Assembly (NCBI RefSeq): GCF_003226855.1
Contig: NZ_CP029820.1
Coordinates: forward strand, 359,501-423,500
Source: Blattabacterium sp. (Cryptocercus kyebangensis)
Lineage (GTDB): Bacteria > Bacteroidota > Bacteroidia > Flavobacteriales > Blattabacteriaceae
Direction: 5' to 3'
DNA: 64,000 nt
The notes under the pieces are model-generated. The model did not search any database and was not told where the DNA came from. It was given only the letters and a program-made list of their open reading frames with translations. The translations under genes were made by a program, and so were the position numbers. Positions 46,391 through 54,008 of the stretch are shown one piece after another. Within the stretch, counting starts at the first letter, position 1. Each line of letters opens with the position of its first letter.

Positions 46391-46421
46391 CTTGTATTAA
46401 ATGTAAAAAAAATTAAATTTG
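46391..46421 (+). promoter_or_regulatory. Promoter for tRNA-Glu and rpsT
   Basis: CTTG (46391-46394), 19 bases of spacing, then TAAATTTG (46414-46421), a close match to the Bacteroidetes promoter pattern. The mature tRNA begins 7 bases after the -7 box, so transcription probably starts at or very near the tRNA 5' end. Confidence 0.6.
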
Positions 46422-46427
46422 TATCCT

Positions 46428-46499
46428 GGCCCATTCGTCTATTGGTTAGGACGTCAGGTTTTCATCCTGGAAAGAGGGGTTCGATTCCCCTATGGGCTA
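46428..46499 (+). tRNA. tRNA-Glu (anticodon TTC)
   Basis: 72-base cloverleaf. Acceptor GGCCCAT pairs with ATGGGCT (first pair G-U); the D-arm lies in TCGTCTATTGGTTAGGACG; the anticodon stem CAGG/CCTG holds loop TTTTCAT with TTC; the T-arm AGGGG/CCCCT holds loop TTCGATT. Discriminator base is A, and the 3' CCA is not encoded. This tRNA also supplies glutamyl-tRNA for haem synthesis in most bacteria. It is 21 bases upstream of rpsT and probably co-transcribed. Confidence 0.96.
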
Positions 46500-46520
46500 T
46501 CAAAATACTGGATTATTCCT

Positions 46521-46772
46521 ATGGCAAATCATTTATCTGCATTAAAGAGAATTAGACAAAATCATACTAGACGTTTGCGTAATAAATATGTATATAAAAG
46601 CACAAGAACTTCTATTAAACAATTAATAAAAGGGGTAAAAAAAAAGGAAGAGTATTCTAAGGTTTTTTCTATGATAGATAAATTATCTAAAAAAAATATC
46701 ATACATATGAATAAAGCAGCAAGGTTAAAAAATAAATTAAGAAAAAATTTATTGATCAATAAGTTTTCCTAA
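46521..46772 (+). CDS. rpsT: 30S ribosomal protein S20
   Basis: Small-subunit protein that binds the 5' domain of 16S rRNA. The 83-residue, very basic product begins MANHLSALKRIRQNHTRRLR, the canonical S20 N-terminus, and ends NKAARLKNKLRKNL. I set the start at the ATG at 46521; an open frame runs further upstream to 46419, but that part is the tRNA-Glu gene. All-helical composition fits. Confidence 0.96.
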   Translation: MANHLSALKRIRQNHTRRLRNKYVYKSTRTSIKQLIKGVKKKEEYSKVFSMIDKLSKKNIIHMNKAARLKNKLRKNLLINKFS

Positions 46773-46892
46773 GTCAATAACGAATAATAATAATGATGGT
46801 ACTTTTTTTTTATAGGTTGTTATAACTATTCTTTCTACTTTTTAGAAAAAGTATAATTCTTTTTTTCTTTGTTTTTCCTAAAAATCAACAAA

Positions 46893-47708
46893 ATGAGAAT
46901 AAGTCCCTATTCTCCGATAGGAATATTTGATTCTGGAATTGGAGGAATTCTTATAGCTAAAGAAATTAAAACCTATATGCCTAATGAATGGATTATTTAT
47001 TTTGGAGATACTAAAAACATGCCTTACGGAAATAAGTCTAAAGATTTTATTAGAAATAATTCTATAAAAATTGCTTCTTTCCTTTACAAAAAAAAATGTA
47101 AAGCTATAGTAATAGCTTGTAATTCTATAACTTCTAATGCTTTAGATTTGATTAAAAAAGAATTTTATAAAAAAATATTAATATTCAATGTTATAGATCC
47201 CATAGTAAAAAATAAAATATTTCTTTCTTCTAAAAGAATAGGAATAATGGGGACTACGGCTACCATACATTCCAATTTTTATCATAAAAAAATTAAGAAA
47301 TATTTTCCTCACTTAGATATTATTCAAATATCTACACCTTTGTTAGCTACAATAATTGAAAATGGATTTGAAAAAATAAAGATTAATTCTATCATCAAAT
47401 ATTATTTGAATCATCTACAATCAATAGATACGTTATTATTAGCTTGTACTCATTACTTATTTTTGAAAAAAAAAATAAATAATTTTTATCATGGTAAAGT
47501 ACGTTTAATAGATATACAAAAAATTGTAGTTCAGGAAATCAAAAAAAAATTATGTGATAATAATTTATTATGTATTCATCCCAAAAAATGGAATAATAAT
47601 ACAATTTTTTATACATCTAGTTCAATTTCTCCATTTTTTAAAGAACAAGTTAGAATTCACTTTGGAGAAAAAATATTATTTAAAAAACCTATTCTTAATT
47701 TTTTCTAA
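46893..47708 (+). CDS. murI: Glutamate racemase
   Basis: Makes D-glutamate for the MurD step of peptidoglycan synthesis. The product has PIGIFDSGIGGILIAKEIK, the first catalytic cysteine in AIVIACNSITSNALD, and the second in TLLLACTHYLFLKKKI. Both cysteines are present; the usual CNTA is CNSI. The ATG at 46893 (271 residues) begins MRISPYSPIGIF; an in-frame TTG at 46869 would add eight residues. It overlaps the convergent maeB by 14 bases. Confidence 0.93.
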   Translation: MRISPYSPIGIFDSGIGGILIAKEIKTYMPNEWIIYFGDTKNMPYGNKSKDFIRNNSIKIASFLYKKKCKAIVIACNSITSNALDLIKKEFYKKILIFNVIDPIVKNKIFLSSKRIGIMGTTATIHSNFYHKKIKKYFPHLDIIQISTPLLATIIENGFEKIKINSIIKYYLNHLQSIDTLLLACTHYLFLKKKINNFYHGKVRLIDIQKIVVQEIKKKLCDNNLLCIHPKKWNNNTIFYTSSSISPFFKEQVRIHFGEKILFKKPILNFF

Positions 47709-49974
47709 TTTGTGCATCTATTACGCATAAAGTTGAAAGATTTACAATTTCTTCTATACTTGATTGCATTTGCATAATATGTGCTGGTTTCCGCATTCCT
47801 AACATTACAGGTCCAATAATTGGAATATTTCCTAATCCTCTAATAAACTTATAAGTCATATTTCCAGATTCAAGATTTGGAAATATAAAAATATTCGCTT
47901 TTTTTTTAACAAGTTTGGAAAAAGGAAATTTACTAGCTAATAAAAATTCATTTAATGCAAAATCAGGTTGTAATTCTCCATCTACTATTAAATCAGGATA
48001 TTTTTTATGTAAAAAGGCTACTGTTTGAGATACTTTAGAAGAAATTTTTGAATTTGATGAAAAATTTTGAAAGGATAACATTGCTATATGTGGTTCAATA
48101 TCAAAATCTTTAACTACATAAGAAGCCATAAGAGCAATTCTTGCTAATTCTTCACTAGTTGGATTTGGAATTACGGAAGTGTCTGCTAAAAATAAAGGAC
48201 CACGTTTGGTTAATAAAATCATCATTCCCGCTGTCTTATGAAAAGTATCCGATCTTCCGATAACCTCTAATAGAATTCGTAAACTTAATGAAAAACTCCT
48301 AGAATATCCTGTCATAACGGCATCGGCTTCTCCTTGGTCTACCATCATGGCTCCAAAATAATCATTTGTACGCATTTTTATTTTTGACTCGTATAAAGTT
48401 AACCCTTTTCTATTTCTTCTTTTCCAAAGTATTTGAGAATAATGTTCTATTTTTTTTATATTCTTTTCTTTTTCAGGATCTATAATTTTGAGTTCTACAT
48501 TCAAATTATTTGTATTCATTAAATTTTTTATACGATTTTCATTTCCTAAAACAATTGGAATAGAAATAATTCCTTCTTTATTAAGAATTTGAGCAGATTT
48601 AAGGATGTTATATTCTTCTCCATTACAAAAAACAACTTTTTTAGGATTTGTACGTGCTCTATTTTGAATCATTCTTAGAATTTTGCTTTCATATCCCATT
48701 CTATCTAGCAATTTTTCTTTATATTTTTTCCAATCTAAAATAGGATTTTTAGCAACTCCAGAATCCATAGCTGCTTTAGCTACAGCAGGGGATACACGAG
48801 TAATTAACCGATTATCAAAAGGTTTTGGAATAATGTATTCTTTTCCAAAAGAAATATTTTTTTTGTTATAAACAATATTAACTTGTTCTGGTACAGGTTC
48901 TTTTGCTAAAGAAGCAATAGCATGAATAGCCGCTAATTTCATTTCATCATTGATAATACTTGCATGAACATCTAATGCTCCTCTAAAAATATAAGGGAAT
49001 CCTAGTACATTATTTACCTGATTAGGATAATCACTTCTACCTGTAGCTATAATAACGTCTGGTCGTACTTTTATAGCTAAGTCATAATCAATTTCAGGAT
49101 CTGGATTGGCCATAGCAAATACAATTGGATCTTTTGCCATACTTTTTAACATATCTGGAGTTAATATACCACCTATGGATAAACCTATAAAAACATCCGA
49201 ATTTTTAATTGCTTCTGCTAAATTTTTAGGATAGTAAGTATTTACTGAAAATTCTTTTTTTTCTTTATTTAAGTCTTTTCGTGAATTATGTAATAATCCT
49301 TTACTATCAAACATAAGGATATTTTTAGATTTTACTCCAAGATGTTTATAAATTCTTGCACAAGAAATAGCAGCCGCTCCAGCACCATTAATTACCATTT
49401 TTATATCATGTATTTTTTTCCCAACATAAGTGATAGAATTAAGTAATGCAGCACCTGAAATAATAGCCGTTCCATGTTGATCATCATGCATTACTGGTAT
49501 ATTTAATTCAGATTTTAGTCTTCGTTCTATTTCAAACGCTTCTGGTGCTTTTATATCTTCTAAATTTATTCCTCCAAAAGTTGGAGAAATAGCTTTTACA
49601 ACATTTATAAATTTTTCCGGATCAGATTCATCAATCTCTATATCAAATACATCAATCCCAGAAAATATTTTAAATAAAATTGCTTTTCCTTCCATTACAG
49701 GTTTAGAAGCCAAGGCTCCAATATTTCCAAGACCTAAAACAGCCGTTCCGTTAGTAATAACAGCTACTAAGTTTCCTTTAGATGTGTATTTATATACGTC
49801 TCTAGAAAAACGTGCTATTTCTTTGCAAGGCTCTGCTACTCCTGGAGAATATGCTAGAGATAAATCTCTTTGACTATTATATTTTTTTGTTGGAGATATT
49901 TGTATTTTTCCAGAAGGAAATTTACTATGATAATTTAAAGATTCTTCACGAAAATTATTTATGTCTTTTCTCAT
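47695..49974 (-). CDS. maeB: NADP-dependent malic enzyme with phosphotransacetylase-like C-terminal domain
   Basis: Oxidatively decarboxylates malate to pyruvate, yielding NADPH. Residues 1-430 are the malic enzyme: AYSPGVAEPCKEIA, VTNGTAVLGLGNIGALASKP, VMHDDQHGTAIISGAAL, INGAGAAAISCARIYK, AMANPDPEI, and ATGRSDYPNQVNNVLGFPYI. The rest is a phosphate acetyl/butyryl-transferase-like domain (VMTGYSRSFS, ADTSVIPNPT), often regulatory and not catalytic in MaeB. I use the ATG at 49974 (759 residues, equal to E. coli MaeB). An upstream extension to 50064 overlaps the FixH-like gene and is hydrophobic. Confidence 0.94.
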   Translation of the reverse strand: MRKDINNFREESLNYHSKFPSGKIQISPTKKYNSQRDLSLAYSPGVAEPCKEIARFSRDVYKYTSKGNLVAVITNGTAVLGLGNIGALASKPVMEGKAILFKIFSGIDVFDIEIDESDPEKFINVVKAISPTFGGINLEDIKAPEAFEIERRLKSELNIPVMHDDQHGTAIISGAALLNSITYVGKKIHDIKMVINGAGAAAISCARIYKHLGVKSKNILMFDSKGLLHNSRKDLNKEKKEFSVNTYYPKNLAEAIKNSDVFIGLSIGGILTPDMLKSMAKDPIVFAMANPDPEIDYDLAIKVRPDVIIATGRSDYPNQVNNVLGFPYIFRGALDVHASIINDEMKLAAIHAIASLAKEPVPEQVNIVYNKKNISFGKEYIIPKPFDNRLITRVSPAVAKAAMDSGVAKNPILDWKKYKEKLLDRMGYESKILRMIQNRARTNPKKVVFCNGEEYNILKSAQILNKEGIISIPIVLGNENRIKNLMNTNNLNVELKIIDPEKEKNIKKIEHYSQILWKRRNRKGLTLYESKIKMRTNDYFGAMMVDQGEADAVMTGYSRSFSLSLRILLEVIGRSDTFHKTAGMMILLTKRGPLFLADTSVIPNPTSEELARIALMASYVVKDFDIEPHIAMLSFQNFSSNSKISSKVSQTVAFLHKKYPDLIVDGELQPDFALNEFLLASKFPFSKLVKKKANIFIFPNLESGNMTYKFIRGLGNIPIIGPVMLGMRKPAHIMQMQSSIEEIVNLSTLCVIDAQIRKN

Positions 49975-50035
49975 TATACTGAATATTGATATAGTTTTGA
50001 AAACAAATAAAAAAATAAGTTTTAAAAAAAAAACA

Positions 50036-50488
50036 TTAGGATAACCAAAATAAATCTTTCTCAAAAAAATATTTTTTTTTATCAGATTCCCATCTAATTA
50101 TAAGTTTATAAAATCCTTTTTTCAAAATTTTTTTAGGAATAAATAATATCTTACTTGAAGATTTAAAAATTTTAAAAGATCGAGTAAAATCTAAATATTT
50201 AGACGAAAATCTGAATAAAGTAAAAAAACCATGAATATTATCTAAAACTTCTGGAAAGATAATTTTAATTCCAGAGGATAATATGAATATTTTAATTTTA
50301 TTAGGAAGTTTTAATACATTTTTTTTCTCATTTATAATTTCTTGATATCTCATTTCTTCTTCATAATATCTATCGGATACAAGCTGACTTCCTACATGAG
50401 GAAAGAAAAACGCAATATAAATGATAAAAATGATAAAAAAGGAAAAAGATAATATAATACCGGTTCCCCAGCTAAATTTAATTTTCAT
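50036..50488 (-). CDS. FixH/CcoH-family cytochrome cbb3 assembly protein
   Basis: A 150-residue protein with a short cytoplasmic start, one membrane segment (about residues 9-30) and a periplasmic domain with the sequence VSDRYYEEEMRYQEII, typical of the FixH family. Members help mature cbb3 oxidase, probably with the CcoI copper pump. It follows ccoP in the same direction. No ccoG gene stands between them, although that is its usual place. Conservation beyond the N-terminal third is low. Confidence 0.8.
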   Translation of the reverse strand: MKIKFSWGTGIILSFSFFIIFIIYIAFFFPHVGSQLVSDRYYEEEMRYQEIINEKKNVLKLPNKIKIFILSSGIKIIFPEVLDNIHGFFTLFRFSSKYLDFTRSFKIFKSSSKILFIPKKILKKGFYKLIIRWESDKKKYFFEKDLFWLS

Positions 50489-50544
50489 AATTAATGTGTA
50501 TGTTTACTCCAAAAAAACAGAAAGAATAATCAAAATTGAATCAA

Positions 50545-51426
50545 TTAAATTTTATTCCAATCCATATTTTTTTTTCCTTGAGGGGCTTTGTATTTTATAG
50601 GTTTTTTTGATTTTTTATTTATAAAATAAACATAACTAGATATTTTATGAATATCATTTCCTTTAATTTCACCTGATTGACCAAAAGCACGCATAGTAGG
50701 ATTATTCTTACTACCATACCAAATAATGGAGAATATATTCTTAAATAAATCTTTTTCTATTATATTTATCCAGTAATCATCTGTTAAATTAGGACCTATA
50801 TTTCCACTACCATCAGATTGGTGACAAGTAGAACAATTTTCTTCAAAAAGAATTTTTCCACTATCAATCAATTTTGGATTAAAAAAAGCATTTTCTATAG
50901 TTACTTGAGGGGTATTTTTCTCAAAAATATCTATTTCTCTTAACTGATTTTTATAAGATATTTCATATTCTTTATAAGGATTGGAAAAATCCATGAATAA
51001 ATAAGAAAAAAAATAAATTGCGGAAAAAACAATGGTAGTATAAAAAAGATGAATCCACCACATTGGTAATTTATTGTCTAATTCTAGAATTCCATCAAAT
51101 CCATGATCTATTTTTTTTACTCCTTGATTCATTTTTTTGGAATCATGAAATAAAAATTTATAGAATCTATAAAAATAATTTCCTTCATTTTCTTCAAAAA
51201 TTTTACGTCTTTCTTCTTCTGTAAGAAATTTTAATTTTCTCCGATAGATTAAATTATTAATAGAATCTAAAATAAACAACAATATTGTTATAATAATAAA
51301 AAAAAATATAGTTATTGGATCAACTATGTACGAACGATGATCTATTCCTAAAAGGATATAGAGGATAAATATTATAACGGATAAAAAAGTAGGAATAATA
51401 ATAAAAGAAGGAATTTTAGATCTCAT
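50545..51426 (-). CDS. ccoP: Cytochrome cbb3 oxidase subunit III (CcoP)
   Basis: Membrane-anchored cytochrome c subunit that passes electrons into the oxidase. Two membrane segments (about residues 8-28 and 38-58) are followed by a cytoplasmic stretch, a third segment (about 124-146), then a cytochrome c domain with a single haem motif CSTCH (Cys198, Cys201, His202) and GNIGPNLTDDYWI. Proteobacterial CcoP has two haem motifs; a single one is usual in Bacteroidetes. The C-terminal YKAPQGKK is family-typical. 293 residues. Confidence 0.92.
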   Translation of the reverse strand: MRSKIPSFIIIPTFLSVIIFILYILLGIDHRSYIVDPITIFFFIIITILLFILDSINNLIYRRKLKFLTEEERRKIFEENEGNYFYRFYKFLFHDSKKMNQGVKKIDHGFDGILELDNKLPMWWIHLFYTTIVFSAIYFFSYLFMDFSNPYKEYEISYKNQLREIDIFEKNTPQVTIENAFFNPKLIDSGKILFEENCSTCHQSDGSGNIGPNLTDDYWINIIEKDLFKNIFSIIWYGSKNNPTMRAFGQSGEIKGNDIHKISSYVYFINKKSKKPIKYKAPQGKKNMDWNKI

Positions 51427-51434
51427 AAATATTT

Positions 51435-51614
51435 TTATTTTTTTTCTTCTCCTTCTAAAGGAATTATACTTACCTCTTTATAATATTTTTCAGATTTTAC
51501 AAATACCAAAAATAAAATGAAAAAAAAAGCGATAAAAAATAAAATTAACATAATAGATTGAAATATTCCTATATATTTTTCTGTTATAAAATTTTGTTTA
51601 AAAAAACTTATCAT
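51435..51614 (-). CDS. CcoQ-like small subunit of cytochrome cbb3 oxidase
   Basis: A 59-residue protein with one membrane segment (about residues 18-40) and a charged tail (VKSEKYYKEVSIIPLEGEEK), between ccoNO and ccoP. Size, topology and place identify it as CcoQ/FixQ, which stabilises the complex. Its ATG at 51614 is preceded by an in-frame TTG at 51617. Sequence similarity in this family is weak, so position carries the call. Confidence 0.78.
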   Translation of the reverse strand: MISFFKQNFITEKYIGIFQSIMLILFFIAFFFILFLVFVKSEKYYKEVSIIPLEGEEKK

Positions 51615-51626
51615 CAATTTTTTTCT

Positions 51627-53822
51627 TTAAGATTTAATATCTGTACCTAAACGTTGTAAATAAGAAATTAGGGCTATGATCTCTCTTTTTTCCAAAGGAA
51701 TAAATTTTTCTTTTTCTATTTTTCTCTGTTTATCTATTTCTTTTTTTAAACTTGGATATTCCTGATAAATATCAGATACAATTTTTATTGCTTGAGTATC
51801 CATATCCTTATATATATTTTTTATATATTTTAAAGTATATGGAACACCTAATTTTACCATAGCTTTTATTTTTTTTTCTGTATTAGATCTATCCAATTTA
51901 TTATAAATAAGCCAAGGATATCTTGGCATAATAGATCTAGGAGATGTAGAACGAGGATTATACATATGGTTAAAATGCCATGAACTAGGATTTTTACCCC
52001 CTTCTCTAGCTAAATCAGGACCTGTCCTTTTAGATCCCCAAAGAAATGGATGGTCATATATAAATTCTCCTGCTTTAGAATATTCTCCATAACGAACTAC
52101 CTCATCTCGAAAAGGACGAACTTGTGCACTATGACAGGAATTGCATCCTTCTCTTACAAATAAATCCCTACCTTCTAATTCAAGGGCCTTATAAGGTTTT
52201 ACATTATCAATAGTAGGAATATTAGATTTTATCACTAAAGTAGGAATTATTTCTATAAATCCTCCAATAGCTACAGCTATAAAAGAAAGAATAGCAAATT
52301 GTATAGGTCTTTGTTCCAACCAACTATGAAACTTTTCCTTTTTTTCTATTTTATTTTCATTATCATGAAATAAGAGGGCTTGAAAGGGTTCATTATTAGT
52401 AAAATATCCTTTTTGTATGGTTTTAAAAATATTATAAATCATCATAATAAAACCTAAAAAATAAATGATCCCACCGATAAATCTTATTTTATAAAAAGGA
52501 ATAATAGATAAAACTGTATCCAAAAAGTTTTTGTATACTAGAGTTCCATCAGGATTAAATTTTTTCCACATTTCAGATTGTAATACGGATCCAAAATACA
52601 GTGGAAAAATATAGAGTATGATCCCAAATATTCCAAACCAAAAGTGAATATTTGCTAATAATGTAGAATATAGTTTAGTATTCCATAATTTTTGTGTTAA
52701 CCAATAGATTATTCCAAAAGCCATGAATCCATTCCATCCTAAAGTTCCTAAGTGAACATGAGCGATAACCCAATCTGTAAAATGAGCAATGGAATTTAGT
52801 GTTTTAGTAGCTAACATAGGCCCTTCAAAAGTTGCCATTCCATAACAAACAATCCCTACTGAAAAAAATTTCAAAATAGGATCCTTTTTTACTTTTTCCC
52901 AATCTCCTCTTAAGGTCAGTAATCCATTTATCATCCCCCCCCATGAAGGGGCTATTAGCATAATGGAAAAAATAGTCCCTAAAATTTGAGCCCAATTAGG
53001 AAGAGACGTATACATGAGATGGTGGGGGCCAGCCCATATATATATAAATATTAAAGACCAAAAATGAATAATAGAAAGTTTATAGGAAAAAATGGGTTGA
53101 TTAGAGGCTTTTGGAACAAAATAATACATTAATCCAAGTATAGGAGTAGTTAAAATAAATGCTACTGCATTATGTCCATACCACCATTGCATTAAAGCAT
53201 CTTGAACTCCAGCATATATAGAATAACTTTTAAAAGTTAGAATATCAATAGGTAATTCAAGATTATTAAAAATGTGTAACATGGCTACCGCAACCCATGT
53301 ACCTAAAAAAAACCAAATACTTACATATAAATGTTTGATTTTTCTTTTTAAAATGCTTCCAATCATATTGATTCCATAAATCATCCAAATAAAAAAAATT
53401 CCTATATCTATAGGCCATTCATGTTCCGCATATTCCTTACTAGTATTTATTCCCAACAAAAAAGTAATCCAAGTAGAAAGAATAAAAATTTGCCATCCCC
53501 AAAAATGAATCCAACTAAGGTAATCACTAAATATTCTAGTTTTTAATAAACGTTGTAAAGAATAGTAAGATCCTGTGAAAATAATATTCCCAACGAAAGC
53601 AAATACTACTGTGCTAGTATGTAACATCCTCCAACGACCAAATCCCATTATTCCTTGGGAATTTTTTAGTTTGCTTCCTAATATAAAATCAGGTAATTCA
53701 GGATAAAATAATAGGAGAGAAATAACTAATCCTGCAAAAAATCCAATAATAGCCCAAAATATTGTAGCATATAGAAAAGCTTTTACAATACGATTATTGT
53801 AGTAATATGTTACTATTTTCAT
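51627..53822 (-). CDS. ccoNO: Cytochrome cbb3 oxidase, fused subunits I and II (CcoN-CcoO)
   Basis: Terminal oxidase with high oxygen affinity. Residues 1-480 form CcoN with about twelve membrane segments and haem/copper-ligand stretches (LHTSTVVFAFVGN, MQWWYGHNAVAF, IYIWAGPHHLMYTSLP, DWVIAHVHLGTLGWNGF). Residues from about 520 form CcoO, with a membrane anchor, the haem motif CNSCH, and SAQVRPFRDEVVRYG, PFLWGSKRTGPDLAREGG and NPRSTSPRSIMPRYPWL. The CcoN-CcoO fusion is a known Bacteroidetes trait. 731 residues, no visible damage. Confidence 0.96.
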   Translation of the reverse strand: MKIVTYYYNNRIVKAFLYATIFWAIIGFFAGLVISLLLFYPELPDFILGSKLKNSQGIMGFGRWRMLHTSTVVFAFVGNIIFTGSYYSLQRLLKTRIFSDYLSWIHFWGWQIFILSTWITFLLGINTSKEYAEHEWPIDIGIFFIWMIYGINMIGSILKRKIKHLYVSIWFFLGTWVAVAMLHIFNNLELPIDILTFKSYSIYAGVQDALMQWWYGHNAVAFILTTPILGLMYYFVPKASNQPIFSYKLSIIHFWSLIFIYIWAGPHHLMYTSLPNWAQILGTIFSIMLIAPSWGGMINGLLTLRGDWEKVKKDPILKFFSVGIVCYGMATFEGPMLATKTLNSIAHFTDWVIAHVHLGTLGWNGFMAFGIIYWLTQKLWNTKLYSTLLANIHFWFGIFGIILYIFPLYFGSVLQSEMWKKFNPDGTLVYKNFLDTVLSIIPFYKIRFIGGIIYFLGFIMMIYNIFKTIQKGYFTNNEPFQALLFHDNENKIEKKEKFHSWLEQRPIQFAILSFIAVAIGGFIEIIPTLVIKSNIPTIDNVKPYKALELEGRDLFVREGCNSCHSAQVRPFRDEVVRYGEYSKAGEFIYDHPFLWGSKRTGPDLAREGGKNPSSWHFNHMYNPRSTSPRSIMPRYPWLIYNKLDRSNTEKKIKAMVKLGVPYTLKYIKNIYKDMDTQAIKIVSDIYQEYPSLKKEIDKQRKIEKEKFIPLEKREIIALISYLQRLGTDIKS

Positions 53823-53837
53823 AATAAAACATAATTA

Positions 53838-54008
53838 TTATTTGTTTTTTTTATGATCATCTATTAAAATTCTAATTTTATGAGATTCATAATCATCAAA
53901 TTGACCATAATAAAGACTGATTAAGAAAATTATAAGAAAAATACCTCCTAAAGAAATACTAGATAATATCATAATGATTAATATATCCATAAAAAATTTT
54001 TTATTCAT
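53838..54008 (-). CDS. ccoS: Cytochrome cbb3 oxidase maturation protein CcoS
   Basis: A 56-residue protein found by direct translation in the gap between ccoNO and the copper ATPase gene. One membrane segment (about residues 8-33, ILIIMILSSISLGGIFLIIF) is followed by the CcoS hallmark YYGQFDDYESHKIRIL and a second Asp pair (IDD). CcoS is needed to insert cofactors into CcoN. It ends 15 bases before ccoNO starts and begins directly after the CcoI stop codon. Confidence 0.9.
   Translation of the reverse strand: MNKKFFMDILIIMILSSISLGGIFLIIFLISLYYGQFDDYESHKIRILIDDHKKNK

Noticed and set aside
46419-46520. Upstream extension of rpsT in frame
   Set aside because: This part is the tRNA-Glu gene; the S20 N-terminus MANHLSALKRIRQ begins at 46521.
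49975-50064. N-terminal extension of maeB as a signal peptide
   Set aside because: MaeB is cytoplasmic, the family start is at 49974, and the extension overlaps the FixH-like gene.
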